DNA of 64,000 nucleotides from an uncultured Clostridium sp. GTDB taxonomy: Bacteria; Bacillota; Clostridia; Lachnospirales; Lachnospiraceae. Numbering within the stretch: the stretch's first letter is position 1; the number at the start of each line of letters is the position of its first letter. Under the pieces are notes generated by a model that was given only the letters and a program-made list of their open reading frames with translations, had not been told where the DNA came from and searched no databases. The DNA lies in the NCBI GenBank assembly GCA_945917985.1, contig CAMEIH010000006.1, forward strand, positions 1 through 64,000. Direction: 5' to 3'. Positions 6,527-19,120 of the stretch are shown here, in pieces. The translations under genes were made by a program, and so were the position numbers.

Positions 6527-8644
6527 TTATTTTGATTTAGCTGCCAGTACCTTCTCTTGTACGTTCTTAGGTACCTGCTCATATTTCTCGAAGAACATGG
6601 AGTAGTTACCACGTCCCTGTGTCTTGGAACGAAGGTCTGTGGAGTAACCAAACATTTCGGAAAGCGGTACATAAGCTTTAACCATCTTACCGCCGCCAAT
6701 GTCTTCCATACCCTCGATACGTCCACGACGGGAGTTGATATCACCGATAACATCACCCATGTACTCTTCAGGCATTGTTACCTCTACCTTCATGATAGGC
6801 TCAAGAAGAACGGGGTTAGCCTTTGACATAGCATCCTTGAATGCCATGGATCCGGCAATGTGGAATGCCATTTCTGAAGAGTCGACTTCGTGGTAGGATC
6901 CGTCGTATACGGTAGCATGAACACCAAGTACAGGGAATCCGCCGAGGATACCGCACTTAGCTGCTTCTTCGATACCTTCGCCGACTGCAGGGATGTATTC
7001 CTTAGGAATAGCACCACCGACAACTTCGGAATCAAACTTGAACAGTTCTTCTCCGTTGGCATCCATAGGCTCGAATCTGACTTTACAGTGACCGTACTGA
7101 CCACGTCCACCGGACTGCTTAGCATACTTGGAATCAACATCAACAGCCTTTGTAAAGGTTTCCTTGTAAGCAACCTGAGGTGCACCTACATTAGCTTCTA
7201 CCTTAAATTCACGAAGAAGTCTGTCTACGATGATTTCCAAATGGAGCTCGCCCATACCTGCGATAATGGTCTGTCCTGTTTCCTGATCTGTATGAGCACG
7301 GAAGGTAGGATCTTCTTCTGCAAGCTTTGCAAGAGCTTCACCCATCTTACCCTGTCCTGCCTTAGTCTTGGGCTCGATAGCAAGCTCAATAACGGGTTCA
7401 GGGAATTCCATGGACTCAAGAATTACAGGATGCTGTTCATCACAGATGGTATCACCTGTTGTTGTAAACTTAAATCCAACTGCAGCCGCAATATCACCGG
7501 AGTAAACTTTATCAAGTTCGGCTCTCTTGTTTGCGTGCATCTGGAGGATACGTCCAACACGTTCCTTTTTATCTTTAGTTGCATTCAGTACATAGGAACC
7601 GGAGTTCATTGTACCGGAGTAAACTCTGAAGAATGCAAGCTTTCCTACGAAGGGGTCAGCCATAATCTTAAATGCAAGAGCAGAGAAAGGCTCTTCATCA
7701 GATGAATGTCTTTCCACTTCATTGCCGTCTAAATCAGTACCCTTGATAGCAGGGATATCTGTAGGAGCGGGCATATACTCAAGGATTGCATCAAGAAGCT
7801 TCTGTACACCCTTGTTTCTGTAAGCAGAACCGCAGCAAACGGGAACTGCTGTACATTCACAGGTAGCTTTTCGGAGTACTTTCTTCATTTCCTCAACAGA
7901 GGGTTCTTCACCTTCCAGATACATCATCATCAGATCATCATCTAATTCACAGATCTTCTCGATGAGTTCGGAACGGTATAATTCAGCTTCATCCTTCATG
8001 TCTTCAGGGATCTCAACGATAGAGATATCATCACCCTTATCATCATTATAGATGTAAGCCTGCATTTCAAATAAATCAATAATTCCTTTGAAATCATCTT
8101 CCTTACCGATAGGTAACTGAAGAACGATCGCATTTTTACCAAGTCTGGTTCTGATCTGGTCTACGGCTCCGTAGAAGTTTGCACCTAAAATGTCCATCTT
8201 ATTAATGAAAGCCATTCTGGGTACATTGTAAGTGTCAGCCTGACGCCACACGTTTTCTGACTGAGGTTCAACACCACCCTTTGCACAGAAGACGCCGACA
8301 GCGCCATCCAGCACACGAAGGGAACGTTCTACTTCAACTGTAAAGTCTACGTGTCCGGGGGTATCAATAATATTGATACGATGCTATAAAGCACCCGGTT
8401 TAGGCTTGCAGTTTTCTTCCAAAGTCCAGTGACATGTTGTAGCGGCTGATGTGATGGTAATACCTCTTTCCTGCTCCTGTTCCATCCAGTCCATGGTAGC
8501 AGTACCTTCGTGAGTATCACCAATCTTATAGTTAACGCCGGTGTAGTATAAGATACGCTCTGTCAGAGTGGTCTTACCTGCATCGATGTGAGCCATAATA
8601 CCAATATTTCTGGTTCTCTCTAATGGATATTCTCTTCCAGCCAA
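6527..8644 (-). pseudogene. fusA: Elongation factor G, interrupted by in-frame TAG
   Basis: Read through the stop, this is a 705-residue EF-G, the translocation GTPase: P-loop [18 protein letters not shown] (G2), DTPGHVDF (G3), NKMD (G4), then domains II-V to [13 protein letters not shown] at 8384-8386 (codon 87) lies in the same frame between CKPKPGAL and [11 protein letters not shown], and this splits the ORF track into 8384-8644 and 6527-8314. The position is normally a sense codon; GAG, CAG or AAG would each need one base change. The start is TTG with GGAGG 8 nt upstream. EF-G is essential, so a sequencing or assembly error, amber readthrough or a second EF-G elsewhere must be considered. 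Confidence 0.93.
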
Positions 8645-8700
8645 AGGTTTTTCCTCCTTATATTAGTCCGGGCAAAAGTCCAAGGTCTCAAGCCGCCTGA

Positions 8701-9279
<579 letters not shown>

Positions 9280-9352
9280 TTACGGCAGTATATCTGTAAC
9301 AGAATTCCAACACTAAATTAGTTCTGTTTGTGGGTCCAATCTGTTCCAAAAA

Positions 9353-9772
9353 TTACTTGCCTGCCTTAGGTCTCTTGGCACCATATTTGGAACGGGCCTG
9401 CTTTCTGTTTGCAACTCCCGCAGTATCAAGAGTACCTCTGATTACATGGTATCTTGTACCGGGTAAATCCCTTACTCTACCACCTCTGATCAGAACAACG
9501 CTGTGTTCCTGTAAGTTGTGGCCTTCACCGGGAATATAGCTTGTTACTTCAATTCCGTTGGAAAGACGTACTCTGGCGATCTTTCTAAGAGCTGAGTTAG
9601 GCTTTTTAGGGGTTGCAGTCTTAACAGCAGTACAAACACCTCTCTTCTGAGGAGCAGAAGTATCGGTTGCTTTCTTGTGAAGGGAGTTCCATCCTTTCTG
9701 TAAAGCGGGAGCCGTTGACTTCTTAACTGATGTCTGACGTCCTTTTCTGACTAACTGGTTAAATGTTGGCAT
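9353..9772 (-). CDS. rpsL: Ribosomal protein S12
   Basis: 139 residues of S12, a decoding-centre protein. It has [11 protein letters not shown] (the streptomycin-determining Lys42/43 region, wild type) and [23 protein letters not shown]. At the position equivalent to E. coli Lys88 the residue is Arg101. The start has TAGGAGGTGA. It is the first gene of the str operon, behind a strong promoter at 9852-9880. Confidence 0.98.
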   Translation of the reverse strand: MPTFNQLVRKGRQTSVKKSTAPALQKGWNSLHKKATDTSAPQKRGVCTAVKTATPKKPNSALRKIARVRLSNGIEVTSYIPGEGHNLQEHSVVLIRGGRVRDLPGTRYHVIRGTLDTAGVANRKQARSKYGAKRPKAGK

Positions 9773-9851
9773 TCTGTTTCACCTCCTATATATAAGATAA
9801 GTTGTTTTCTATGCAACAAAAAAACATATGCCTTTTGCCGCACACTAGATT

Positions 9852-9880
9852 AGTATAATTGCTTGCTTTTCGCTTGTCAA
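9852..9880 (-). promoter_or_regulatory. Strong sigma-A promoter of the str operon
   Basis: The minus strand has TTGACA (9875-9880), 17 bp, and TATACT (9852-9857), about 80 bp before rpsL. Confidence 0.85.
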
Positions 9881-9939
9881 TATCTTTCCATGCAAAATTT
9901 AAGTAAAAAAGTGCCCTTTTTATCAGCATTTTCACTAGT

Positions 9940-9977
9940 AAACCCCGTGTCTACCATATATAGTATACACGGGGTTT
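9940..9977 (-). terminator. Terminator-like hairpin after rpoC
   Basis: Arms AAACCCCGTGT and ACACGGGGTTT (11 bp) enclose a 16-nt loop. The T-tract on the minus strand is short (GGGTTTACT), so termination may be partial. Confidence 0.65.
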
Positions 9978-10006
9978 TAAACACCTAAACATTTAGAAGA
10001 TTTTCT

Positions 10007-13000
10007 TTATTCTTCTGTTGTTTCCTCTTCTTCAGTTACAGGTTCTTCGATCACTTCTTCATCAACGCTCTCTTCAAGAACGATCTCCTCATCCGGATTT
10101 ACATCCTCATCAAAGTCGATCACATCATCGCCACCGATGGTTCCGGCGAGCTTATCATCTGTGCTGAGCTTCACATTGCGATAACGCTTCATTCCTGTTC
10201 CTGCAGGGATCAGCTTACCGATGATAACATTTTCTTTCAGACCGATCAACGGATCAACCTTACCCTTGATAGCGGCTTCTGTCAGGACCTTGGTGGTCTC
10301 CTGGAAGGAAGCGGCTGACAGGAAGGAGTTGGTTGCAAGAGCAGCCTTGGTAATACCAAGCATTACCTGTTTTCCTTCAGCAGGCTCTTTTCCCTCAGCG
10401 ATCAGCTTCTCATTGATATCTTCATAATCCAGGACATCTACCAGGGTTCCGGGAAGGAAATCGGTATCGCCGTTGTTCTCAATTCTTACCTTCTTCAGCA
10501 TCTGACGAACGATAACTTCGATATGCTTGTCGCTGATATCAACACCCTGCAGACGATATACTCTCTGAACTTCACGGAGCATATAATCCTGTACTGCACG
10601 GATACCTTTGATCTTTAACAGGTCATGAGGATTTACGCTACCTTCTGTCAGTTCATCACCGGCCTCCAGCACTGCGCCGTCCATAACTTTGATTCTGGAT
10701 CCGTAAGGGATCAGATAGGTCTTGGTCTCACCTGTCTCGTTATTGGTGATCACAACTTCACGCTTTTTCTTGGTATCCTTAATGGTTGCCACACCGCCGA
10801 ATTCAGCGATGATTGCAAGTCCCTTGGGCTTTCTTGCTTCAAAAAGCTCCTCTACACGGGGAAGACCCTGTGTGATATCGTCGCCGGCAACACCACCGGT
10901 GTGGAAGGTTCTCATGGTCAGCTGAGTACCGGGTTCACCGATAGACTGTGCTGCAATGATACCTACGGCTTCACCTACCTGTACTGCCTCACCGGTTGCC
11001 ATGTTGGCACCGTAGCACTTCGCACAGATACCGATATGGGAACGGCAGGTAAGAATCGTACGAATCTTAACACTTTCGATCGGCTCTCCCTTTTCGTCTA
11101 CGCCAACGCTTAAAATCTTAGCTGCACGGCTGGGAGTTATCATGTGATTTCTCTTAACGATCACATTGCCGTCTCTGTCTTTAATATCTTCACAGGAATA
11201 TCTTCCTGTAATTCTGTCCTTTAAGCTCTCGATGGTTTCCTTACCATCCATAAATGCCTTAACGGTCATTCCGGGAATGGTTTCGGCACCCTCCATACAG
11301 TCAACCTCACGGATGATCAGATCCTGTGATACATCAACCATACGTCTTGTCAGATATCCGGAGTCAGCGGTTCTAAGAGCGGTATCGGAAAGACCTTTAC
11401 GAGCACCGTGTGCTGACATGAAGTATTCCAGTACGTCCAGACCTTCACGGAAGTTTGACTTGATGGGCAGTTCGATGGTTCTACCTGTTGTATCTGCCAT
11501 CAGACCACGCATACCTGCCAGCTGTTTGATCTGCTGATTGGAACCACGGGCACCGGAGTCAGCCATCATAAAGATGTTGTTGTACTTATCCAGACCTGCA
11601 AGCAGTACATCTGTCAGCTCTTTATCTGTCTCGTTCCATGTTTCTACAACAGCACGATATCTTTCTTCCTCTGTGATAAGACCACGTCTGAAGTTCTGGG
11701 AGATCTTATCTACAGTAGCCTGTGCTTCTGCCAGCATCTGAGGTTTCTGTGCAGGCACGGTCATATCGGAAATGGATACGGTCATAGCTGCTCTTGTGGA
11801 ATATTTATATCCGGTAGCTTTAATCAGATCCAGCACTTCGGCTGTCTTGGAAGCTCCGTGTGTATTGATTACTTTTTCAAGGATCTGCTTTAACTGTTTC
11901 TTTCCTACATGGAAGTCAACCTCAGGAAGAAGGAAATTCTCTTCCTTGCTTCTGTCAACATATCCAAGATCCTGAGGAAGGATCTCGTTGAACAGGAAAC
12001 GTCCCAGTGTGGACTCCACAGTTCCGCTAATTTCTTCACCGGCTGCATTCTTCTTGGTCACTCTTACCTTAATTCTGGAGTGAAGAGTACATACACCGTT
12101 CTCATAAGCCAGAATGGCTTCGTTTACGCTCTTGAAGAACTTGCCCTCACCGATCGCGCCGGGTCTCTCCTGTGTCAGGTAATAAATACCCAGTACCATA
12201 TCCTGGGAAGGAACGGCAACAGGACCACCGTCAGAGGGCTTTAACAGGTTGTTTGGAGATAACAGAAGGAATCTGCACTCTGCCTGTGCCTCAACGGAAA
12301 GGGGAAGGTGTACAGCCATCTGGTCACCATCGAAGTCGGCGTTAAATGCGGTACATACAAGAGGATGCAGCTTAATTGCCTTGCCTTCTACCAGAATCGG
12401 CTCAAATGCCTGAATACCGAGTCTGTGCAGTGTAGGAGCACGGTTCAGCATAACAGGATGCTCTTTGATTACTTCTTCGAGCACATCCCATACCTGGGTA
12501 TCCAGTCTTTCCACTAATTTCTTTGCATTCTTAATGTTCTGTGAAATACCTCTTGATACGAGTTCCTTCATAACAAAAGGCTTGAACAGTTCAATTGCCA
12601 TCTCTTTGGGCAGACCGCACTGATAAATCTTAAGTTCGGGTCCGACCACGATAACGGAACGTCCTGAATAGTCAACACGCTTACCGAGAAGGTTCTGACG
12701 GAAACGTCCTGATTTACCTTTAAGCATATCGGATAAGGATTTCAGCGCTCTGTTTCCGGGTCCTGTTACCGGTCTTCCACGTCTTCCGTTATCGATCAGG
12801 GCATCCACTGCCTCCTGGAGCATTCTCTTTTCATTACGAACGATAATGTCGGGTGCTCCCAGTTCAAGAAGTCTCTTTAAACGGTTATTTCTATTGATGA
12901 TTCTTCTATACAAATCATTTAAGTCTGAAGTTGCAAAACGTCCGCCATCCAGCTGAACCATAGGACGCAGATCCGGAGGAATTACCGGAATGGCATCCAT

Positions 13001-13711
13001 GATCATCCATTCAGGCTGATTGCCTGATTCTCTAAAGGCTTCCACAACCTCAAGTCTCTTGATGATTCTGGCACGTTTCTGACCGCTGGATTCCTTTAAG
13101 CCGGTCTTAAGCTCTGCAGCTTCTTTCTCAAGATCAATGGCCTGCAGCAATTCTTTGATCGCCTCTGCACCCATACCTACACGGAACTTATTGCCCCATG
13201 TTTCTCTTGCATCCTGATATTCCTTTTCGGAGAGAACCTGCTTGTATTCCAGATCTGTTTCTCCTGCATCCAGTACAATATAAGAGGCAAAATACAGAAC
13301 CTTTTCAAGTACTCTGGGTGACAGATCAAGGATAAGTCCCATACGGCTGGGAATTCCCTTGAAATACCATATATGGGATACCGGAGCAGCAAGCTCGATA
13401 TGTCCCATACGTTCTCTACGCACACTGGACTTGGTTACTTCCACACCGCAGCGGTCGCAGACAACGCCTTTATATCTGATCTTCTTATATTTACCGCAAT
13501 GACATTCCCAGTCTTTGCTGGGTCCGAAAATTCTCTCGCAATACAGACCATCCTTTTCAGGCTTTAAGGTTCTGTAGTTGATGGTCTCGGGCTTTGTCAC
13601 TTCGCCTCTTGACCACTCTCTGATTTTTTCAGGTGATGCTAAACCAATCTTGATGGCATCGAATGTCATCGGCTGGTATATTTCCTGTTTTGTTTCTGAC
13701 ATTTTTGGCAC
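10007..13711 (-). CDS. rpoC: RNA polymerase subunit beta prime
   Basis: 1234 residues. This is the catalytic subunit of RNA polymerase. The N-terminal zinc ribbon is [19 protein letters not shown], the magnesium-binding active site [12 protein letters not shown], and the trigger loop/bridge region [24 protein letters not shown] second zinc cluster includes [11 protein letters not shown]. The C-terminal tail is strongly acidic ([15 protein letters not shown] ... TEEEETTEE). It follows rpoB by 44 bp. The length is normal for a clostridial beta prime. Confidence 0.98.
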   Translation of the reverse strand: MPKMSETKQEIYQPMTFDAIKIGLASPEKIREWSRGEVTKPETINYRTLKPEKDGLYCERIFGPSKDWECHCGKYKKIRYKGVVCDRCGVEVTKSSVRRERMGHIELAAPVSHIWYFKGIPSRMGLILDLSPRVLEKVLYFASYIVLDAGETDLEYKQVLSEKEYQDARETWGNKFRVGMGAEAIKELLQAIDLEKEAAELKTGLKESSGQKRARIIKRLEVVEAFRESGNQPEWMIMDAIPVIPPDLRPMVQLDGGRFATSDLNDLYRRIINRNNRLKRLLELGAPDIIVRNEKRMLQEAVDALIDNGRRGRPVTGPGNRALKSLSDMLKGKSGRFRQNLLGKRVDYSGRSVIVVGPELKIYQCGLPKEMAIELFKPFVMKELVSRGISQNIKNAKKLVERLDTQVWDVLEEVIKEHPVMLNRAPTLHRLGIQAFEPILVEGKAIKLHPLVCTAFNADFDGDQMAVHLPLSVEAQAECRFLLLSPNNLLKPSDGGPVAVPSQDMVLGIYYLTQERPGAIGEGKFFKSVNEAILAYENGVCTLHSRIKVRVTKKNAAGEEISGTVESTLGRFLFNEILPQDLGYVDRSKEENFLLPEVDFHVGKKQLKQILEKVINTHGASKTAEVLDLIKATGYKYSTRAAMTVSISDMTVPAQKPQMLAEAQATVDKISQNFRRGLITEEERYRAVVETWNETDKELTDVLLAGLDKYNNIFMMADSGARGSNQQIKQLAGMRGLMADTTGRTIELPIKSNFREGLDVLEYFMSAHGARKGLSDTALRTADSGYLTRRMVDVSQDLIIREVDCMEGAETIPGMTVKAFMDGKETIESLKDRITGRYSCEDIKDRDGNVIVKRNHMITPSRAAKILSVGVDEKGEPIESVKIRTILTCRSHIGICAKCYGANMATGEAVQVGEAVGIIAAQSIGEPGTQLTMRTFHTGGVAGDDITQGLPRVEELFEARKPKGLAIIAEFGGVATIKDTKKKREVVITNNETGETKTYLIPYGSRIKVMDGAVLEAGDELTEGSVNPHDLLKIKGIRAVQDYMLREVQRVYRLQGVDISDKHIEVIVRQMLKKVRIENNGDTDFLPGTLVDVLDYEDINEKLIAEGKEPAEGKQVMLGITKAALATNSFLSAASFQETTKVLTEAAIKGKVDPLIGLKENVIIGKLIPAGTGMKRYRNVKLSTDDKLAGTIGGDDVIDFDEDVNPDEEIVLEESVDEEVIEEPVTEEEETTEE

Positions 13712-13755
13712 TCCTTCCAGATAAATACTGATTTGGTAACTCGAAACAGCAAAGA

Positions 13756-16700
13756 TTACTCCTCATCTTCGTAAGAATCTGCCGACAGATCATCTTCAAA
13801 ATCGCCGTCAAACTCTTCGTCTGCATCGTCATCTTCCGTGTTTACAAGCTCGCCGCTCTCTTCGTCAAATTCCTGCTGCTGATAACCCATGGAGGACAAA
13901 GAACTCTTTTCGTAATTATAGTTCTTGTTGTCACCTTCGATCTCATAACGGTAATCAGTATCGCCGTAGTCGATGTTCTCGGTAATCTCAACCTCCGTAT
14001 TATCCTCACGAAGTACTCTTACATCCAGACCAAGGGACTGTAATTCTTTTAACAGAACCTTGAAGGATTCAGGAATACCGGGTGCAGGTATATTATCACC
14101 TTTAATGATAGCTTCATAAGTCTTCACACGTCCTACCACATCATCGGACTTCACTGTCAGGATTTCCTGCAGTGTATAGGATGCACCATATGCTTCCAGC
14201 GCCCAAACTTCCATTTCACCGAAACGCTGTCCGCCGAACTGTGCCTTACCACCCAGAGGCTGCTGTGTAACCAGCGAGTAAGGACCTGTGGAACGTGCAT
14301 GGATCTTATCATCTACCAGATGGTGGAGTTTCAGGTAATGCATGTGGCCGATGGTTACCGGGCTGTCAAAATATTCGCCGGTTCTACCGTCACGCAGTCT
14401 TACCTTACCATCTCTGGAAATAGGAACGCCCTTCCAAAGCTCTCTGTGGTCTCTGTTGTCCGACAGATACTGCAGAACTTCGGGAAGCAGTTCATCTTTA
14501 TGCTTTGCTTCAAATTCTTCCCAGCTCAAATTTACATAGTCATTGGCAAGATCCAGGGTATCCATGATATCTATTTCGTTAGCACCGTCAAATACCGGTG
14601 TTGCCACGTTAAAGCCAAGAGCCTTTGCAGCCAGAGATAAATGGATTTCCAATACCTGTCCGATATTCATACGGGAAGGCACACCCAGCGGATTCAGCAC
14701 AATATCAAGGGGACGTCCGTTGGGAAGATAAGGCATATCTTCTACCGGAAGCACACGGGAAACAACACCCTTGTTACCGTGACGACCAGCCATCTTGTCA
14801 CCTACGGAAATCTTTCTCTTCTGCGCAATGTAGATACGCACTGCCTGATTGACTCCGGGTGATAATTCGTCACCGTTCTCTCTTGTAAATACCTTGGCAT
14901 CCACTACGATACCATATTCACCGTGAGGTACCTTTAAGGAGGTATCTCTCACTTCTCTTGCCTTTTCACCGAAGATTGCTCTAAGAAGTCTCTCTTCCGC
15001 TGTCAGCTCTGTTTCTCCCTTGGGAGTCACCTTGCCGACAAGGATATCACCTGCACGAACCTCGGCACCGATACGAATGATACCTCTCTCATCCAGATCT
15101 TTCAGCGCATCATCGCCCACGCCGGGAACATCTCTTGTGATCTCTTCCGGTCCCAGCTTGGTGTCACGTGCTTCTGCTTCATATTCTTCAATGTGCACGG
15201 ATGTATAGACATCGTCCTGCACGAGTCTTTCACTCAAAAGAACAGCATCCTCGTAATTGTAACCTTCCCAGGTCATAAATCCGATCAGAGGATTCTTTCC
15301 AAGTGCCAGTTCTCCCATGGAAGTGGAAGGACCGTCTGCAATTACCTGACCTGCCTGTACACGGTCACCCTTGAATACAATGGGCTTCTGATTATAACAG
15401 TTGGACTGGTTGCTTCTTGCAAACTTGGTCAGATGATATTCTGCCTTCTCACCGTCATCATAGGTAACCTTGATCAGGTTGGAAGACACATAATCTACAG
15501 TACCCTGTTTCTTGGCAACAACGCAGACACCTGAGTCAACTGCTGTCTTAGGTTCCATACCGGTACCTACAACAGGCGCTTCTGTTGTCAGAAGAGGCAC
15601 AGCCTGACGCTGCATGTTGGAACCCATCAGCGCACGGTTTGCATCATCGTTTTCCAGGAAAGGAATGAGGGCTGTCGCTACGGAGAACACCATTTTAGGT
15701 GATACATCCATATAGTCAAACATGGTCTTGGGATACTCAGAGGTTTCCTCTCTGTAACGGCCGGATACGGTATTCTTCACGAAATGACCTTCCGCATCCA
15801 GAAGCTCGTTTGCCTGCGCTACATGGTAATTATCCTCTTCATCCGCTGTCATATATTCTACTTCATCTGTAACACGGGGATTCATGGGATCCGACTTATC
15901 GATCTTACGATAAGGAGCTTCCACGAAACCATATTCATTAATTCTCGCATAAGATGCAAGAGAGTTGATCAGACCGATGTTAGGACCTTCGGGTGTCTCG
16001 ATAGGACACATTCTTCCGTAATGGGAGTAGTGAACATCTCGAACCTCGAATCCGGCACGGTCTCTTGACAAACCACCGGGACCCAGTGCGGAGAGACGTC
16101 TCTTGTGCGTCAGCTCACCAAGAGGATTGTTCTGATCCATGAACTGAGACAACTGGGAAGATCCGAAGAATTCCTTCACTGCTGCCTGCACCGGCTTGAT
16201 ATTGATAAGTACCTGGGGAGAAACCTCCTCAGCATCATGGGTTGTCATTCTTTCACGAACCACCCTCTCCATTCTGGAAAGACCGATTCTGTACTGATTC
16301 TGTAACAATTCACCTACGGCTCTGATACGTCTGTTACCAAGATGATCGATATCGTCATCATTTCCGATACCATATTCCAGATGAATATTATAGTTGATGG
16401 ATGCGATGATATCTTCCTTTGTGATATGCTTGGGAATCAGTTCATGTACATTCTTCTTGATTGCCTCTGCCAGAGCTTCGGGATCCTCACCGAATTCCTC
16501 AATGATCTGAGCAAGAACCGGATAATATACATGCTCGGTAATGCCAAGTTCCTTGGGATCACATTCCACAAAGCTTGTAATGTCGACCATCATATTGGAA
16601 AGAACCTTAACGTTCTTTTCTTCGGTCTGGATATATACATAAGGAACTGCCGCATTCTGAATCTTGTCAGCCAAATCTCTGGATACCTTTGTTCCTGCCT

Positions 16701-17631
16701 CTGCAAGAATCTCACCGGTAAAAGGATCCACCACATCCTCTGCAAGGATATGATTTCTGATTCTGTTTCTGAATGCCAGTTTTTTGTTGAATTTATATCT
16801 GCCTACCTTTGCCAGATCATATCTTCTGGGGTCGAAGAACATTGCATTGATCAGGCTTTCTGCGCTTTCAACACTTAAAGGTTCACCGGGACGGATTTTT
16901 TTGTATAACTCTAAAAGACCATCCTGATAGTTTTCAGAAACGTCTTTGGAAAAGCTGGCTTCAATTTTAGGTTCATCGCCAAACAGCTCTCTGATCTCAT
17001 CATTGGTGCCAACGCCGAGTGCTCTGATCAGTACCGTAATAGGAACCTTTCTGGTTCTGTCCACACGTACATAGAAGATATCGTTGGAGTCTGTCTCGTA
17101 CTCCAGCCATGCACCACGATTAGGGATAACAGTTGATGAGAACAGTCTCTTACCGATCTTATCATGTCCGATGGCATAATAAATACCAGGAGATCTGACA
17201 AGCTGGCTGACAATAACACGCTCTGCACCGTTGATCACGAATGTGCCTGTTTCTGTCATGATAGGAAGATCTCCCATGAAAATTTCATGTTCACTGATTT
17301 CTTCCTTTTCCTTATTATAGAGACGAACTTTCACCTTGAGAGGAGCAGCATAAGTAGCATCTCTCTCCTTACACTTCTCAATAGAATACTTTACGTCGTC
17401 CTCACACAGTTCGAAGTCAACAAACTCAAGACTTAAATGTCCGCTGTAATCTTCGATCGGAGAGATATCCTCAAAAACTTCCTTCAGACCCTCGTTCAAA
17501 AACCACTGATAGGAATCCTTTTGAACTTCAATGAGGTTTGGCATCTCCAAAACTTCTTCCTGCCGTGAGTAACTCATACGTATGTTCTTGCCAGAGGCAA
17601 TAGGACGTATTCTGTTCTTTTCCATTGACAT
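13756..17631 (-). CDS. rpoB: RNA polymerase subunit beta
   Basis: 1291 residues from the ATG at 17631 ([16 protein letters not shown]), which follows GGGGTGA; the ORF-track extension upstream is not part of the family. Landmarks include the rifampicin region [21 protein letters not shown] then [11 protein letters not shown], with all classic positions as in sensitive strains, also [17 protein letters not shown] and [24 protein letters not shown]. The C-terminus carries an acidic, Tyr-rich extension ([15 protein letters not shown]). It has its own promoter at 17709-17737, downstream of an attenuator-like hairpin. Confidence 0.98.
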   Translation of the reverse strand: MSMEKNRIRPIASGKNIRMSYSRQEEVLEMPNLIEVQKDSYQWFLNEGLKEVFEDISPIEDYSGHLSLEFVDFELCEDDVKYSIEKCKERDATYAAPLKVKVRLYNKEKEEISEHEIFMGDLPIMTETGTFVINGAERVIVSQLVRSPGIYYAIGHDKIGKRLFSSTVIPNRGAWLEYETDSNDIFYVRVDRTRKVPITVLIRALGVGTNDEIRELFGDEPKIEASFSKDVSENYQDGLLELYKKIRPGEPLSVESAESLINAMFFDPRRYDLAKVGRYKFNKKLAFRNRIRNHILAEDVVDPFTGEILAEAGTKVSRDLADKIQNAAVPYVYIQTEEKNVKVLSNMMVDITSFVECDPKELGITEHVYYPVLAQIIEEFGEDPEALAEAIKKNVHELIPKHITKEDIIASINYNIHLEYGIGNDDDIDHLGNRRIRAVGELLQNQYRIGLSRMERVVRERMTTHDAEEVSPQVLINIKPVQAAVKEFFGSSQLSQFMDQNNPLGELTHKRRLSALGPGGLSRDRAGFEVRDVHYSHYGRMCPIETPEGPNIGLINSLASYARINEYGFVEAPYRKIDKSDPMNPRVTDEVEYMTADEEDNYHVAQANELLDAEGHFVKNTVSGRYREETSEYPKTMFDYMDVSPKMVFSVATALIPFLENDDANRALMGSNMQRQAVPLLTTEAPVVGTGMEPKTAVDSGVCVVAKKQGTVDYVSSNLIKVTYDDGEKAEYHLTKFARSNQSNCYNQKPIVFKGDRVQAGQVIADGPSTSMGELALGKNPLIGFMTWEGYNYEDAVLLSERLVQDDVYTSVHIEEYEAEARDTKLGPEEITRDVPGVGDDALKDLDERGIIRIGAEVRAGDILVGKVTPKGETELTAEERLLRAIFGEKAREVRDTSLKVPHGEYGIVVDAKVFTRENGDELSPGVNQAVRIYIAQKRKISVGDKMAGRHGNKGVVSRVLPVEDMPYLPNGRPLDIVLNPLGVPSRMNIGQVLEIHLSLAAKALGFNVATPVFDGANEIDIMDTLDLANDYVNLSWEEFEAKHKDELLPEVLQYLSDNRDHRELWKGVPISRDGKVRLRDGRTGEYFDSPVTIGHMHYLKLHHLVDDKIHARSTGPYSLVTQQPLGGKAQFGGQRFGEMEVWALEAYGASYTLQEILTVKSDDVVGRVKTYEAIIKGDNIPAPGIPESFKVLLKELQSLGLDVRVLREDNTEVEITENIDYGDTDYRYEIEGDNKNYNYEKSSLSSMGYQQQEFDEESGELVNTEDDDADEEFDGDFEDDLSADSYEDEE

Positions 17632-17708
17632 TTCACCCCGTTCTTTATGATTTATGAAGCTTTTTCTGCTTTCAAATATGCATACCACACCACAATAGTG
17701 CACTATCC

Positions 17709-17737
17709 ATATTACTACAAACTGGAAATAGAGTCAA
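17709..17737 (-). promoter_or_regulatory. Promoter upstream of rpoB
   Basis: The minus strand has TTGACT (17732-17737), 17 bp, and TAATAT (17709-17714). It gives rpoBC transcription independent of the rplJL attenuator. Confidence 0.65.
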
Positions 17738-17777
17738 CAAGAATTTTTGGTTTTGTATAAAAAATTTTACACAAAAA

Positions 17778-17808
17778 GACCCGATTCCATATGATGTGGA
17801 ACCGGGTC
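17778..17808 (-). terminator. Terminator/attenuator between rplL and rpoB
   Basis: On the minus strand GACCCGGTTCCACAT-CAT-ATGGAATCGGGTC forms a long stem followed by TTTTTG. An attenuator at this place adjusts L7/L12 to polymerase ratios in many bacteria. Confidence 0.8.
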
Positions 17809-17837
17809 CGGTATCGCGTTTTTCTTCTGAAAGATGA

Positions 17838-18215
17838 TTACTTAAGAGTAACCTTAGCGCCTTCAGCTTCCAGCTTAGCCTTGATGTCGTCAGCTTCTTC
17901 CTTGGAAGCGCCTTCCTTTAACATCTTAGGAGCTGCGTCAACTAAATCCTTAGCTTCCTTTAAGCCAAGGCCTGTAGCTTCACGAACAACCTTGATAACC
18001 TTAACCTTGTTAGGACCTACTTCTGTAAGTTCTACGTCGAACTCTGTCTTCTCTTCTGCTGCTGCAGCGCCATCAGCAGCTGCTGCTGCAACTACAACGC
18101 CTGCTGCTGCAGATACGCCGAATTCTTCTTCACATGCTTTTACTAAATCATTTAACTCTAATACTGTTAACTCTTTGATAGCGTCGATTAATTCCTGTGT
18201 GGATAACTTTGCCAT
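17838..18215 (-). CDS. rplL: Ribosomal protein L7/L12
   Basis: 125 residues from the ATG at 18215 ([20 protein letters not shown]), with GGAGG 8 nt upstream; the five extra track residues are upstream of it. The N-terminal dimerisation domain is followed by an Ala-rich hinge ([22 protein letters not shown]) and the C-terminal factor-binding domain ([25 protein letters not shown]). It forms the stalk that recruits EF-G and EF-Tu, both encoded downstream. Confidence 0.97.
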   Translation of the reverse strand: MAKLSTQELIDAIKELTVLELNDLVKACEEEFGVSAAAGVVVAAAAADGAAAAEEKTEFDVELTEVGPNKVKVIKVVREATGLGLKEAKDLVDAAPKMLKEGASKEEADDIKAKLEAEGAKVTLK

Positions 18216-18280
18216 TTTATTTTCCTCCATTTAAATTATTTGAGTGGATTCCGGACTATCCGGAAATGTTTCATTGTTAC

Positions 18281-18898
18281 TTATTCTGCAGGTGTCTCTG
18301 CAGGAGCTTCCTCTGCAGGCGCTTCAGCTGCGGGAGCTTCCTCTGCGGGTGCCTCAGCTACAGGTGCTTCCTGCGCAGCTGCTTCTTCCTTGGCAGGTGC
18401 TTCACATTCGGATGCGCCGCCTTTTTCTGCCAGCTGATTCATAACACGTGCAAAGTTGGTGATAGGAGACTGAATGCTGCCAAGCAACTTGGACAGTAAT
18501 TCTTCTCTTGAAGGGATCTTTGCGATTTCGCCGATACCCTTTGCATCATATGCGATGCCTTCAACTACACCGCCCTTGATTTCAAGTTTGTCTGCTTCCT
18601 TTGCAAACTTGCAAAGTACTCTTGCAGGAGCTGTTGCATCTTCAGTTGAGATCGCTACTGCACTGGGTCCTTCAAGATAAGGAGCAAGTGCCTCGAAATC
18701 TGTTCCCTTGAATGCAAAGTTCATCATAGTGTTCTTGTAAACCTTGTAAGTGATTCCTGCTTCACGAAGCTGCTTACGAAGTCTTGTATCCTGTTCTACT
18801 GTAAGTCCACGATAGTCAACAAGTACGACAGACTGGGCATCTTTGATCTGAGCGGAAATCTCTTCCACGATGGGCTGTTTCAATTCAACCTTAGCCAT
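18281..18898 (-). CDS. rplJ: Ribosomal protein L10 with Ala/Pro/Glu tail
   Basis: 205 residues, longer than the usual 165-175. The body is normal: MAKVELKQPIVEEISAQIKD, VLVDYRGLTVEQDTRLRKQLRE and the helix that binds L12 dimers (REELLSKLLGSIQSPITNFARVMNQLAE). An extra tail of about 35 residues is built from repeats of APAEE and APAAE. L10 anchors L7/L12 on 23S rRNA and represses its own mRNA through the leader at 18940-19072. Confidence 0.96.
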   Translation of the reverse strand: MAKVELKQPIVEEISAQIKDAQSVVLVDYRGLTVEQDTRLRKQLREAGITYKVYKNTMMNFAFKGTDFEALAPYLEGPSAVAISTEDATAPARVLCKFAKEADKLEIKGGVVEGIAYDAKGIGEIAKIPSREELLSKLLGSIQSPITNFARVMNQLAEKGGASECEAPAKEEAAAQEAPVAEAPAEEAPAAEAPAEEAPAETPAE

Positions 18899-18939
18899 TT
18901 CTTTACCTCCTTCTAGATTTCTTGCCGAAAGGAGCTTTT

Positions 18940-19072
18940 CTTATTAAAAAGAAATCCTCCCGAAAGACGGAAGGATAGAATCTACTTTAATAAACTCATT
19001 TCCTCGGTAGGCGATACGCTTACGCCGCGGAGTTTAACCTCCAGGCACCTACTGTCTTCGGCACGGTTATCA
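18940..19072 (-). promoter_or_regulatory. Ribosomal protein L10 leader
   Basis: On the minus strand the leader begins CCGTGCCGAAGACAGTAGGTG, includes GGAGGTTAAACTCC and CGCCTACCGAGG, and ends in an attenuator hairpin at 18946-18975 (ATCCTTCC-GTCTTTC-GGGAGGAT then T-rich). This is the known L10(L12)4-binding leader layout; binding is expected to favour termination. Confidence 0.85.
18946..18975 (-). terminator. Attenuator terminator in L10 leader
   Basis: Stem ATCCTTCC/GGGAGGAT with TTTCTTTTT following on the minus strand, upstream of rplJ. Confidence 0.75.
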
Positions 19073-19083
19073 TAACCTCAATT

Positions 19084-19112
19084 ACCATATCATATAGAAA
19101 TTATACTGTCAA
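19084..19112 (-). promoter_or_regulatory. Promoter of rplJ-rplL
   Basis: The minus strand has TTGACA (19107-19112), 17 bp, and TATGGT (19084-19089) preceded by TGA. It lies just upstream of the L10 leader. Confidence 0.65.
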
Positions 19113-19120
19113 TGACTTTT

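Noticed and set aside
6790-7185. Long antisense or shifted ORFs inside fusA, rpoB and rpoC (for example 6790-7185, 6890-7705, 10625-11113, 16342-16878)
   Set aside because: Shadows of strongly biased codons in highly conserved genes; no independent start signals.
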